DNA of 13,451 nt from Spirochaetaceae bacterium. GTDB taxonomy: Bacteria; Spirochaetota; Spirochaetia; Treponematales; Breznakiellaceae. A program made the translations under genes and the position numbers. The stretch is from the NCBI GenBank assembly GCA_031255655.1, contig JAIRSB010000014.1, positions 1 through 13,451 on the forward strand. The letters run 5' to 3'. A model generated the notes under the pieces. That model was not told the origin of the DNA and ran no database searches. It saw only the letters and a list, made by a program, of their open reading frames with translations. This document shows positions 6,401 to 13,451 of the stretch, piece after piece. Each line of letters opens with the position of its first letter. The first letter of the stretch is position 1.

Positions 6401-7003
6401 ATGGCAAAGCTAAAACTTACAAAAAACGAATTAAAGAAGCAGAAAGACCAACTTAAGATGTTTCAGCGGTATCTACCTACGCTTATGCTGAAAAAACAGC
6501 AGTTACAGGCAGAAATTCGCGGCGTTGAAGCTAGAGTCAATGAACTGCGTGAAAAAAAAGCGCAGGTCGACGAAGGTTTTAAGTCGTGGATAGCCGTTTT
6601 CGGAGAAAAGGGCGTGTTCACGCCTGACATTCTACAGATAACGCGAATAAGTGTGCGTGAGGGCAACATTGCTGGCGTTCCGATACCTATTTTTGAAGGT
6701 ACGGAATTCGCCGTCAGTCAGTATGATCTGCTAAAGAAACCGCTTTGGCTCGATAACGCTGTCGAAAAACTCAAAACCGCGCTGGAGATTGACATGGAAG
6801 CGCGTACTTTGGAAGAACAGAGGCGACGTCTTGAAAAGGAGTTGCTGACAACGACGCAGCGCGTCAATTTGTTTGAAAAAATCAAAATACCGGAAGCCAA
6901 GGGCCGCATCAAAAAGATTCAGGTTTATCTAGGCGATCAGCAAACAGCCGCGGTCGTGCGCGGTAAAATTTCCAAACGTGAGTTGGAGAAGGCGGCCGTA
7001 TGA
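6401..7003 (+). CDS. atpD: V-type ATPase subunit D (central rotor stalk)
   Basis: Subunit D is the central shaft that turns inside the A3B3 head and passes torque to the membrane ring. The 200-residue product has the two-long-helix layout of the family: an N-terminal helix beginning KLKLTKNELKKQKDQL and rich in charged residues to about residue 70, a short central part, and a C-terminal helix from about 130 to 185 with heptad-like leucines. No transmembrane segment is seen. GGCGGAG (6392-6398) precedes the ATG. The last codons overlap the start of atpI by four bases (ATGA), so the two are probably translationally coupled. No separate subunit F gene, the usual partner of D, is visible. Confidence 0.93.
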   Translation: MAKLKLTKNELKKQKDQLKMFQRYLPTLMLKKQQLQAEIRGVEARVNELREKKAQVDEGFKSWIAVFGEKGVFTPDILQITRISVREGNIAGVPIPIFEGTEFAVSQYDLLKKPLWLDNAVEKLKTALEIDMEARTLEEQRRRLEKELLTTTQRVNLFEKIKIPEAKGRIKKIQVYLGDQQTAAVVRGKISKRELEKAAV

Positions 7004-8919
7004 TAGTACCAATGAAAAAAGTGACCATTGTGGGTCTTGATAAGTTTCGGGAAGAAAATCTAACGAAACTTCGCGAATTGGGCGTGATGCATCTTAGAAA
7101 AAAAGATGTTCAATCAGAATCTCTGACCGAATATCTTGAAAAAAAAGTGATGCTGGAGAATGTAATAGGGATTTTACGTTCGTTTGCCCCGAAAAAGCGC
7201 GGTGGTTTTCCGCTGCCTGTGTTTGACGCTTCTGTCGATATAGTTCAGCACGTTTTGGATATTAGCGCCCAGCGTAAGGCGGCGCAGGAACAGATATACG
7301 CGGATACACGGGAAATCAGTCGCATCGAAAAGTGGGATGATTTTGATCCCACTGCTTTCAAGAGCCTTGCGGACTACGGCGTTTCGTTTTCTTTGTATGA
7401 AGTTCCGTTGAAGGCGTATAGCGAACTGAAAGAGCAAAAAGTTATCGTACTTGGAAGGGATAAATCGAGCGTCTACTGTGCTTCGGAAACGCCGTTGGAG
7501 GGGCTTACGCCGTTTCAACTGCCGGAACATTCGCTTTCAGGCTTGCGCACCCGCATTCAGGAGCAGGGAAAGCTGATTGGTGGTATTGAAAAACAGCTTT
7601 CCGAAATATCTTTTCAGATTCCATTGGTAGAACGGGAGCTTCAGGAACTTTCCGGTTCGATAGAATTTGAAGCTGCGAAGGTTGGTATGGATAGTTTGCC
7701 TGATTGTCCCGATAAAATGCCGGTTTCGTACATAACGGGTTTTGTTCCGGCACCAGATATTGGTCTTATAAAACGCGCCGCCGCTGATAACGGTTGGGCA
7801 TTTTACGCCGCGGATCCCGCCGCTGGTGAAGCTCCGCCGACCCTCGTAAAAAGTAATCCGCTCGTGCGCGTTATTCAGCCGCTGTTTTCATTCCTTGGTA
7901 CGGTGCCGGGTTACCGTGAGTATGATATAAGTCCGTCTTACCTATTGTTCTTCAGCATATTTGTGGCGATGATTTTTGGAGACGCGGCTTACGGCTGCCT
8001 TATTTTTATTGTGTCCATCATTGCTGGTCTTAGTTTTGTGAAAAAAAGCGGTAAGGTTCCGGACGCGGTTAAACTTTTCGCATGGCTTGGTTTTTGTACA
8101 ATCGTTTGGGGTGCGTTGAACGGCTCGTGGTTCGCGATGCCTTACGAATCATTGCCGCCTTTCCTGCAAGCTCTTGTATTGCCGCGTTTCAATTCCAACG
8201 TTGCGCTTGATGTTTTCCCTGGTATAATGGGAAAACTATTCAAAATACCGGCAGAGCAGCCCAATAACACGGCGTATTGGAACATACAGTTTTTGTGCTT
8301 CTCGATAGCGATAATTCAACTGGTTTACGCTCACATAAAAAACATCAAAAAACTTTTGCCGTCTCTTGTTGCCCTTGCGCAGTTGGGCTGGCTTGTGATG
8401 ATGATAGGGCTTTACTTCCTTGTGCTCTCTATGTTGTTGAAAGTTGAATTGCCCGGGTTCGCGCTGTATTTTATCGGTATAGGCTTAGGCGCTTACTTTA
8501 TTTTTGCCGAACAGAACGGCGGGAATCCGTTCATGAATGTGCTTAAAAGTTTTTCCAACTTTTTGCCGACTTTTCTGAACGCGGTGGGGAGTTTTGCCGA
8601 CATCATAAGCTATATCCGCCTGTTCGCCGTCGGGCTTGCTGGCAGTGCTATAGCCCAAAGTTTTAATTCGATGTCGGCGCTTGGAACGCTGTTGGGCGGT
8701 GGAGTGGAGGCATCGTTTGTGGAGATGGTATTGAAATTCCTTGCCGCCATACTGATACTAGTTTTTGGGCACGGATTGAATATCGTGATGAACATGCTTT
8801 CGGTTATCGTACACGGTGTACGTCTTAACCTTTTGGAATATGCTGGAAACCATCTTTCTATGGAGTGGTCAGGTTATTCATACAAACCTTTTGCGGTTAG
8901 GCAAAAGAAAAATACTTAA
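7000..8919 (+). CDS. atpI: V-type ATPase membrane subunit I (a-type)
   Basis: Subunit I is the membrane stator that holds the two half-channels for ions beside the rotating K ring. The 639-residue protein has a soluble N-terminal domain (about 1-307, largely helical, which binds the peripheral stalks) and a C-terminal membrane domain with about eight hydrophobic helices (308 onward). The key segment ADIISYIRLFAVGLAGSAIA contains R540, corresponding to the essential arginine that releases the ion from the ring carboxylate. The C-terminal helix carries GHGLNIVMNMLSVIVHGVRL, also typical. The ATG at 7000 overlaps the atpD stop as ATGA; an internal ATG at 7012 is a less likely start. The stop codon overlaps the atpK ribosome site. 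Confidence 0.96.
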   Translation: MIVPMKKVTIVGLDKFREENLTKLRELGVMHLRKKDVQSESLTEYLEKKVMLENVIGILRSFAPKKRGGFPLPVFDASVDIVQHVLDISAQRKAAQEQIYADTREISRIEKWDDFDPTAFKSLADYGVSFSLYEVPLKAYSELKEQKVIVLGRDKSSVYCASETPLEGLTPFQLPEHSLSGLRTRIQEQGKLIGGIEKQLSEISFQIPLVERELQELSGSIEFEAAKVGMDSLPDCPDKMPVSYITGFVPAPDIGLIKRAAADNGWAFYAADPAAGEAPPTLVKSNPLVRVIQPLFSFLGTVPGYREYDISPSYLLFFSIFVAMIFGDAAYGCLIFIVSIIAGLSFVKKSGKVPDAVKLFAWLGFCTIVWGALNGSWFAMPYESLPPFLQALVLPRFNSNVALDVFPGIMGKLFKIPAEQPNNTAYWNIQFLCFSIAIIQLVYAHIKNIKKLLPSLVALAQLGWLVMMIGLYFLVLSMLLKVELPGFALYFIGIGLGAYFIFAEQNGGNPFMNVLKSFSNFLPTFLNAVGSFADIISYIRLFAVGLAGSAIAQSFNSMSALGTLLGGGVEASFVEMVLKFLAAILILVFGHGLNIVMNMLSVIVHGVRLNLLEYAGNHLSMEWSGYSYKPFAVRQKKNT

Positions 8920-8923
8920 GGAG
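8918..8923 (+). promoter_or_regulatory. Strong ribosome binding site of atpK
   Basis: AAGGAG begins within the atpI stop codon and ends 6 nt before the ATG at 8930. It is the strongest such site in the operon, in keeping with the need for many copies of the ring subunit. It fixes the start at 8930 and argues against the long in-frame extension into atpI from 8816. Confidence 0.8.
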
Positions 8924-8929
8924 AAATAT

Positions 8930-9367
8930 ATGGACGCTGGATTATTAGGTCAGATTGGCCTTGGAGCTTGTTTAGGACTTGCCGCGCTAGGTTCCGCGGC
9001 GGGCGCTGGTATTGCCGGTATGGCCGCTATTGGTTCTTGGAAAAAGTGCCTGTTGCAAAACAAACCGCTGCCTTTCATTTTGGTAGCTTTTGCGGGAGCT
9101 CCGCTTACTCAGACTATCTACGGCTTCATTCTGATGCAGACCTTGTTCAATACTCAGGTTTTGAGCGCGTTTCAGGTACTAGGCATAGGTTTGTTCGCTG
9201 GTGTGGGTATGGGCGCTTCCGCCATCGCGCAAGGTGCCGCCGGAGCTGCCGCTTGTGACGCTTACGCTGAAACAGGGCAGGGTTTCGGTAACTACATGCT
9301 CATATTGGGTCTTTGCGAAACCGTCGCTCTATTCGTGATGGTTTTTTCGATGTTGATGGCATCATAG
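8930..9367 (+). CDS. atpK: V-type ATPase ring subunit K (proteolipid)
   Basis: Subunit K forms the rotating membrane ring that carries ions past subunit I. The 145-residue product is almost wholly hydrophobic, with four helices (about 4-30, 48-75, 78-106 and 118-144), that is two fused hairpins. Only the second hairpin has the ion-binding carboxylate, E130 in LGLCETVALF. The first hairpin has no equivalent acid. The residues T60, Q61 and Q101 match T64, Q65 and Q110 of Enterococcus hirae NtpK, which with E139 supply the side-chain ligands of sodium; sodium coupling is therefore likely, though not shown. The gene is last in the ATPase operon, 10 bases after atpI, and is followed by a structured 225-base gap. 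Confidence 0.96.
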   Translation: MDAGLLGQIGLGACLGLAALGSAAGAGIAGMAAIGSWKKCLLQNKPLPFILVAFAGAPLTQTIYGFILMQTLFNTQVLSAFQVLGIGLFAGVGMGASAIAQGAAGAAACDAYAETGQGFGNYMLILGLCETVALFVMVFSMLMAS

Positions 9368-9592
9368 AGACTGTTGCCTCGCGTTTTCCATACCATCAGA
9401 GCGAGGTTACCACATCGCTTCTTGCCCGGCTGTTATACGGGTTGGGCAAGAAGTTCGCATCATGTGCAGACTTCGTCTGTAAATTAAAATCGGCGGCGTT
9501 GTGATAAATTGATAATCGTCTGCCTTTTACCTCTTAGATATCCATTTCCGCAACGGCTCGACACGCGGTGAATTTTGTAGTAACATTTTTTC
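9368..9592. other. Structured intergenic region between atpK and metG
   Basis: This 225-base gap contains three stem-forming inverted repeats in its first half (9377-9406, 9418-9453, 9467-9479) and AT-rich sequence in the second half. None is followed by a clear T tract. I found no convincing sigma70 promoter for metG: TTGATA at 9509-9514 has only a poor -10 candidate. No open frame resembles a known protein. The region might process or stabilise the 3' end of the ATPase mRNA, or hold a small RNA. Confidence 0.5.
9418..9453. repeat. 10-bp perfect inverted repeat after atpK
   Basis: CTTCTTGCCC (9418-9427) pairs with GGGCAAGAAG (9444-9453) around a 16-base loop that can add wobble pairs. It lies 51 bases after the atpK stop. 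The absence of a following U run argues against a simple intrinsic terminator. A smaller stem CCTCGC/GCGAGG (9377-9382 with 9401-9406) precedes it and CAGAC/GTCTG (9467-9471 with 9475-9479) follows it. Confidence 0.55.
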
Positions 9593-11806
9593 ATGAAACA
9601 TAGACTCATTAGTTCCGCGTTGCCTTATGTGAATAATGTGCCGCATCTTGGAAATTTGATTCAGGTATTATCCGCCGACGCGTTTGCGCGTTTTTGCAGA
9701 TTGCGCGGTTATGAGACATGTTATGTGTGCGGTACGGACGAGTATGGCACCGCGACCGAAACCCGTGCCGCGGAGGAAGGGATAAGCCCGCGTGAACTGT
9801 GCGACAGATACTGGGCGATTCATGATGAAATATACCGATGGTTCAACATAGCTTTTGACAAATTCGGGCGCACTTCCACGCCGGTTCAGAGCGAGGTTGT
9901 GCAGGATATATTCAAAAAGCTGGACGATGCGGGTTATATCTCCGAAAAAACAATAGAGCAACTGTATTGCCCTGTGTGCGAACGTTTTTTGGCTGACCGT
10001 TATGTGCGCGGCGTGTGTCCGCGCTGCGGCTATGACGGGGCGCGCGGCGACCAGTGCGAGGCCTGCGGTAAGCTGCTTGAGCCTGCCGAACTGAACGGTC
10101 CGCGCTGTGTAAGCTGCGGAACTGAGCCTCGCCTAAAATCAACCAAACATTTATATCTTGATTTACCTAAACTGCGCGATAAACTTGAAAAATGGATAGG
10201 GGAGGCCTCCGTGCGTGGGAAATGGGCCAAAAACGCCGTGCAGATGACGCAGGCATGGATACGTGACGGACTTCATGAGAGGGCCATCACACGCGACTTG
10301 AAATGGGGTATTCCGGTGCCTAAGGCGGGTTTTGAGAACAAGGTTTTTTACGTCTGGTTCGACGCGCCTATAGGCTATGTTTCGATAACCGGCGCTCTGG
10401 CGCAAGACAAAGGGCTGGACTGGAAGAGTTTCATAGACAGTTGGTGGAAAAATCCTGAAAACGTGGAACTTTTTCAATTTATAGGCAAGGATAACATTCC
10501 GTTTCATACGGTGATTTTCCCCTCTTCACAGCTTGGTTCAAGCGAAAATTGGACTATGCTCCATCATTTGAGCAGTACGGAATATCTTAACTACGAAACG
10601 GGTAAATTTTCCAAGTCCAAAGGCGTGGGCGTTTTTGGTACGGATGTGATGGAAACCGGAATTCCGCCAGATGTGTGGCGTTTTTACATTTTCTACAATA
10701 GGCCGGAAAAATCTGACGCGATTTTCACATGGAAGGATTTCGGCGAAAAAGTAAATTCAGAACTTATCGGAAATCTTGGTAATCTTGTGAACCGAACTTT
10801 GTCATTCGTTAGCCGCTACTATAACGGTGTTATTCCGCACTTTGATGAGTCGCAGGCTGAAAAAACAGAGTCCTTTTGGAAAACTGTCCGCGATTACGAG
10901 GCGGCGATAACGGAGAAACTTGAATGGGCTGAGCTTAGGGAAGCTTTTCACACAATATTTGCGCTGTCGTCTTTTGCTAACAAAACTTTTCAAGACGGTG
11001 AGCCTTGGCGCACAAGGAAGGATGACCCGCCTGCCGCCGCCGCGCTTATACGAAATTTATGTTTCCTTGTCCGCGATATTGCTTCGCTGGTATCGCCTTT
11101 TATGCCGGAGTCGGCGGAGAGAATAGCCTCTTTTTTTGGATGTTCTGTCGCGGATTGGAAGGATATTGGGCGTACTGACGGTATAGAGCGAGTGGTTGCA
11201 AGTTCTGTTTTATTTAGCAGGCTGGAAGAGGCTCAGATCGCCGAATTGCGGGATAGATACTCCGGAGCGCAAAACGAACGAAAAAAAGAGGACGCGGAAG
11301 ACGCTTTAGACAAGCGTTTCACGGAGGCGGTGGACTTGCGTGTCGCGAAAATCGTTAAAATTGAAAAGCATCCGAAAGCTGACAAACTTTATATCGAGAC
11401 TTTGGATATTGGCGGAGAGGAGAGGGTTATTGTTTCAGGTCTTGTTCCGTTTTACAAAGAGGAAGAATTGCTGAACAAACATATAGTTGTTGTGTACAAC
11501 CTTAAACCGGCGAAACTGCGTGGCGTTGAGAGCCGCGGTATGCTGCTGGCAGCTTCATGCAAGGATAGCGAAAGCGGATGTGAAATTGTGGAGGCGCTTG
11601 ATGCCGAAGGTTCGTCGCCTGGCTCGAGGTTACATCTTGATGGTATCGAGCCGCCCACCTCCGCACCGCCGGAAATTGATATTGATACTTTTTCTTCGAT
11701 ACCGGTGTTGGTACGGGATAACAAGGTTTATATCGGCGGACGAACATTGTGTCTGGACGGTAAGGCTTTAAAGACTATTCGCGTGGCGAACGGCGAGACG
11801 CATTAG
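9593..11806 (+). CDS. metG: Methionyl-tRNA synthetase with C-terminal tRNA-binding domain
   Basis: This class I synthetase charges tRNA-Met with methionine using ATP, in the cytoplasm. The 737-residue protein has the HIGH-type motif as HLGN (18-21) and the KMSKS-type motif as KFSKS (338-342). Between them is a zinc-binding connective domain with four CxxC pairs (C126/C129, C142/C145, C155/C158, C172/C175), as in the E. coli type. A helical anticodon-binding domain follows, then a Trbp111-like OB-fold tRNA-binding domain from about residue 576 to 680 (start FTEAVDLRVAKI). A further tail of about 55 residues ends the protein. The sequence closely recalls treponemal MetG. Unusually, no clear Shine-Dalgarno motif lies before the ATG at 9593; the bases there are T-rich. 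The ATG is still favoured because family homology begins at once (SSALPYVNNVPHLGN). Confidence 0.97.
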   Translation: MKHRLISSALPYVNNVPHLGNLIQVLSADAFARFCRLRGYETCYVCGTDEYGTATETRAAEEGISPRELCDRYWAIHDEIYRWFNIAFDKFGRTSTPVQSEVVQDIFKKLDDAGYISEKTIEQLYCPVCERFLADRYVRGVCPRCGYDGARGDQCEACGKLLEPAELNGPRCVSCGTEPRLKSTKHLYLDLPKLRDKLEKWIGEASVRGKWAKNAVQMTQAWIRDGLHERAITRDLKWGIPVPKAGFENKVFYVWFDAPIGYVSITGALAQDKGLDWKSFIDSWWKNPENVELFQFIGKDNIPFHTVIFPSSQLGSSENWTMLHHLSSTEYLNYETGKFSKSKGVGVFGTDVMETGIPPDVWRFYIFYNRPEKSDAIFTWKDFGEKVNSELIGNLGNLVNRTLSFVSRYYNGVIPHFDESQAEKTESFWKTVRDYEAAITEKLEWAELREAFHTIFALSSFANKTFQDGEPWRTRKDDPPAAAALIRNLCFLVRDIASLVSPFMPESAERIASFFGCSVADWKDIGRTDGIERVVASSVLFSRLEEAQIAELRDRYSGAQNERKKEDAEDALDKRFTEAVDLRVAKIVKIEKHPKADKLYIETLDIGGEERVIVSGLVPFYKEEELLNKHIVVVYNLKPAKLRGVESRGMLLAASCKDSESGCEIVEALDAEGSSPGSRLHLDGIEPPTSAPPEIDIDTFSSIPVLVRDNKVYIGGRTLCLDGKALKTIRVANGETH

Positions 11807-11827
11807 CGTGTCGCGGCGGGGGGTGTG

Positions 11828-12820
11828 ATGGCGGGTAATAGCGGTTTTCGCGGCGTGTTGATAACTGCGGCTTTTGCGGTTTTTCTTGTGCTTGTTCCGT
11901 CGATACTGATAAAGCTGGATGTTATCGACGCGTATTTAGCGCAGATAATCACTGTGGCTGGTGTGAACGCGATACTCGCGGTGAGTGTGAACATGATTAC
12001 CGGCATAACCGGACAGCTTTCTATAGGACAGGCTGGTTTTATGGCAATTGGTGCCTATTCGTGCATTTTTTTTAACTTGAACATGGGCTTGCCCCTTCCA
12101 ATTGCCGCGATTTTTGCCGCTTTGCTCACCGCGTTCGCGGGTTTTCTTATCGGTTTTCCTACTCTGAAACTTACAGGCGATTATCTTGCGATTGTAACGC
12201 TGGGATTCGGCGAGATAATCCGTGTCATACTGACGAACTTGCGGGGCATTACCGGCGGCGCGAACGGTAGACAGTTCCCGACCGCGTTGTCTTTTTCGCC
12301 TGTTATTTCGTTTTTTACCGTTACCTCCGTTCTTGTGATAATTGTGTGTTTGCTACAAAATTTCCTTCGTTCCAGTTTTGGCAGGGCAATTCTTGCTGTC
12401 CGTGAGGACGAAATTGCGGCGAATTCATGCGGGGTAAGCGTGTTTCGCTACAAGATGACGGGCTTTGTGAGCGCGTCTTTTATAGCGGGTATAGGCGGTG
12501 CGTTGTACGCTATGGTGATTGGGTTTGTAAAGCCGGATGTCGCGTCTTTTACCAAGAGTATAGACTATTTAATTTTTGTTGTGTTGGGCGGTATGGGTTC
12601 AATGACAGGTGCTATTCTTGCCGCATATGTCCTTACCTATTTGCAGGAATTTCTTCGTTTCCTGCAAGATTACCGCTTGCTTATATATCCTCTAATACTG
12701 ATTGCCGTAATGCTCTATCGTCCGCAAGGTTTACTCGGTATGAAGGAGCTTTCTTTCATCCGTCTTTGCGCCCGCATATTCAAGCGAAGGCCGCGTGGCA
12801 TCCGGCGGGGAGTTCCTTAA
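11828..12820 (+). CDS. livM: Branched-chain amino-acid ABC transporter permease LivM
   Basis: LivM is one of two inner-membrane permeases that, with LivH, the ATPases LivG and LivF and a periplasmic binding protein, import leucine, isoleucine and valine or related substrates. The 330-residue protein has about eight to ten hydrophobic helices and the family segments GQLSIGQAGFMAIGAY, TLGFGEIIRV and the cytoplasmic loop AVREDEIAANSCGV (R192 to E195 at its centre), which contacts the ATPase subunit; it ends with the usual YRPQGLLG. The ATG at 11828 or the in-frame GTG at 11825 may start it; a G-run upstream is the only ribosome-site candidate. It is 21 bases after metG and may be co-transcribed. 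Its partner genes are absent here, and a convergent gene follows, so it is isolated. The precise substrate is unknown. Confidence 0.92.
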   Translation: MAGNSGFRGVLITAAFAVFLVLVPSILIKLDVIDAYLAQIITVAGVNAILAVSVNMITGITGQLSIGQAGFMAIGAYSCIFFNLNMGLPLPIAAIFAALLTAFAGFLIGFPTLKLTGDYLAIVTLGFGEIIRVILTNLRGITGGANGRQFPTALSFSPVISFFTVTSVLVIIVCLLQNFLRSSFGRAILAVREDEIAANSCGVSVFRYKMTGFVSASFIAGIGGALYAMVIGFVKPDVASFTKSIDYLIFVVLGGMGSMTGAILAAYVLTYLQEFLRFLQDYRLLIYPLILIAVMLYRPQGLLGMKELSFIRLCARIFKRRPRGIRRGVP

Positions 12821-13451
12821 GGTTTTGATTTACGCAGTGCTTTTCTTATTTTCGCGGTCAATTTTTCTCCGAGTAAATTTTTCATTATCTGCCGTATAAG
12901 AAAAGTTGTCGTAAAAGTTTCTGTATGTTCATGTTCAGAACATTTCCTGTGATAGGAAAATACTTTTTTTAGATATTCTACAAAATAATCCTCGTAGTAT
13001 TTTGAACTGAAATTTATAATGCTTTTTTCTTCTTCTTTAGACGGCAGATATGCCCATTTTAATGTCAATAAATTAAATATTTCAAAAATATGTTTCTTTG
13101 TTTCGTTATTAATTTTTATAGCACCGATATTCGGGAAATAAGGCGATTTTTCCCAGTTTGCATACGGACTGCCGGATATAAAATTTCCTTGTATATATTT
13201 TTTTCCGGTTATCGCGCTGAATAATAAGTTATTCGTTATCCCACTAATCGCGTTGCATTCCGGAAATTTACCGCTTCCTGTATGGCAGTTTACATCATGA
13301 AATACAATTAAAGCGTTGTCATTAAGAAATGGCAGTATCATCAATACGTCTAATAATTCACCTGGGTTTGTATGCACAGTGTCAATAAAACAGAAATCTA
13401 ATCCCCCCCCCCCCCCCAATGCAATTTCTTCCATAAAATTAATGGAAAGTC
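12817..13451 (-). CDS. Class I SAM-dependent methyltransferase, N-terminus outside window, with poly(G) tract
   Basis: The visible 210 residues are the C-terminal part of a class I S-adenosylmethionine methyltransferase. LDFCFIDTVHT fits the strand-4 FIDxxH motif and NALIVFHDV fits strand 5 with its HD pair, as in families often found in cell-surface polysaccharide or small-molecule modification loci. The frame stays open to the window edge (codons for LSINF precede the ATG at 13434), so the true start and SAM-binding glycine loop lie beyond it. Fifteen consecutive G residues (C on the plus strand, 13403-13417) encode five glycines just before strand 4. Gain or loss of one base would shift the frame. 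The gene is much more AT-rich than its neighbours, hinting at transfer. Its stop codon overlaps that of livM by four bases. The exact substrate cannot be told; a non-methyltransferase Rossmann protein is a minor alternative. Confidence 0.65.
   Translation of the reverse strand, partial: LSINFMEEIALGGGGGLDFCFIDTVHTNPGELLDVLMILPFLNDNALIVFHDVNCHTGSGKFPECNAISGITNNLLFSAITGKKYIQGNFISGSPYANWEKSPYFPNIGAIKINNETKKHIFEIFNLLTLKWAYLPSKEEEKSIINFSSKYYEDYFVEYLKKVFSYHRKCSEHEHTETFTTTFLIRQIMKNLLGEKLTAKIRKALRKSKP
13403..13417. repeat. 15-bp poly(C)/poly(G) homopolymer
   Basis: Fifteen consecutive C residues on the plus strand lie within the minus-strand methyltransferase frame. Tracts of this length are prone to slipped-strand mispairing. 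At 15 bases the frame is open, so the gene reads as ON in this copy. Homopolymer length may also be misread during sequencing. Confidence 0.9.

Noticed and set aside
8816..8929. N-terminal extension of atpK into atpI
   Set aside because: A strong AAGGAG site and a normal proteolipid N-terminus fix the start at 8930; the extension overlaps the conserved end of atpI.
9313..9504. Plus-strand open frame across the atpK end and the following gap
   Set aside because: It overlaps atpK in another frame and is built largely from the inverted repeats; no ribosome site or family resemblance.
12427..12828. Plus-strand open frame of 133 codons inside livM
   Set aside because: It lies within livM in another frame, and the livM frame holds conserved motifs throughout; the alternative has unusual Cys, Tyr and Arg content typical of a shadow frame.

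Overview
The window looks like a chromosomal segment of a spirochaete, most likely a Treponema-like member. Three things suggest this: the V-type ATPase genes run in the order E, DUF2764, A, B, D, I, K (an order shared by spirochaetes, chlamydiae and some Bacteroidetes); the methionyl-tRNA synthetase closely resembles the treponemal form as I remember it; and a poly(G) tract interrupts one gene. No alignment could be run, so the taxonomy is an inference. Most genes have a mid-range base composition. The last gene on the minus strand is clearly more AT-rich.

Layout, left to right. Positions 1-889 hold the 3' part of tilS (tRNA-Ile lysidine synthase), whose start lies outside the window. Positions 890-1161 are an AT-rich non-coding stretch with two related dyad elements, a possible terminator and a possible promoter. 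Positions 1162-1926 encode a NarL/LuxR-type response regulator whose receiver has several substituted key residues. A 206-base gap follows, containing a strong 11-bp inverted repeat and then a good sigma70-type promoter (TTGACA-N17-TATAAC). From 2133 to 9367 a tight seven-gene operon encodes a bacterial V/A-type ATPase: the catalytic and stalk parts (E, A, B, D), the membrane stator (I), the ion-binding ring (K), and a DUF2764 protein next to subunit E. Gaps are 3-13 nt or overlaps of 1-4 nt, which fits co-transcription and translational coupling. After a 225-base gap with several hairpins comes metG (9593-11806), then livM (11828-12820), a branched-chain amino-acid ABC permease with no partner liv genes in view. 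A convergent minus-strand gene (12817 to beyond the window end) encodes the C-terminal part of a class I SAM-dependent methyltransferase carrying a 15-G homopolymer in its reading frame.

How the genes work together. The ATPase uses or makes ATP by moving ions across the inner membrane. The ring subunit keeps all four side-chain sodium ligands known from Enterococcus hirae NtpK, so sodium coupling is likely. The other genes serve translation fidelity (tilS, metG), nutrient uptake (livM), regulation (the response regulator) and probably surface-glycan or small-molecule methylation (the methyltransferase).

The most interesting signals are the in-frame poly(G) tract in the methyltransferase (a candidate phase-variation switch), the paired dyad elements upstream of the atypical response regulator, the unexplained DUF2764 subunit in an ATPase without recognisable C, F or G genes, and the structured intergenic regions on both sides of the ATPase operon. 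I did not see a mobile element, CRISPR array, tRNA or rRNA.
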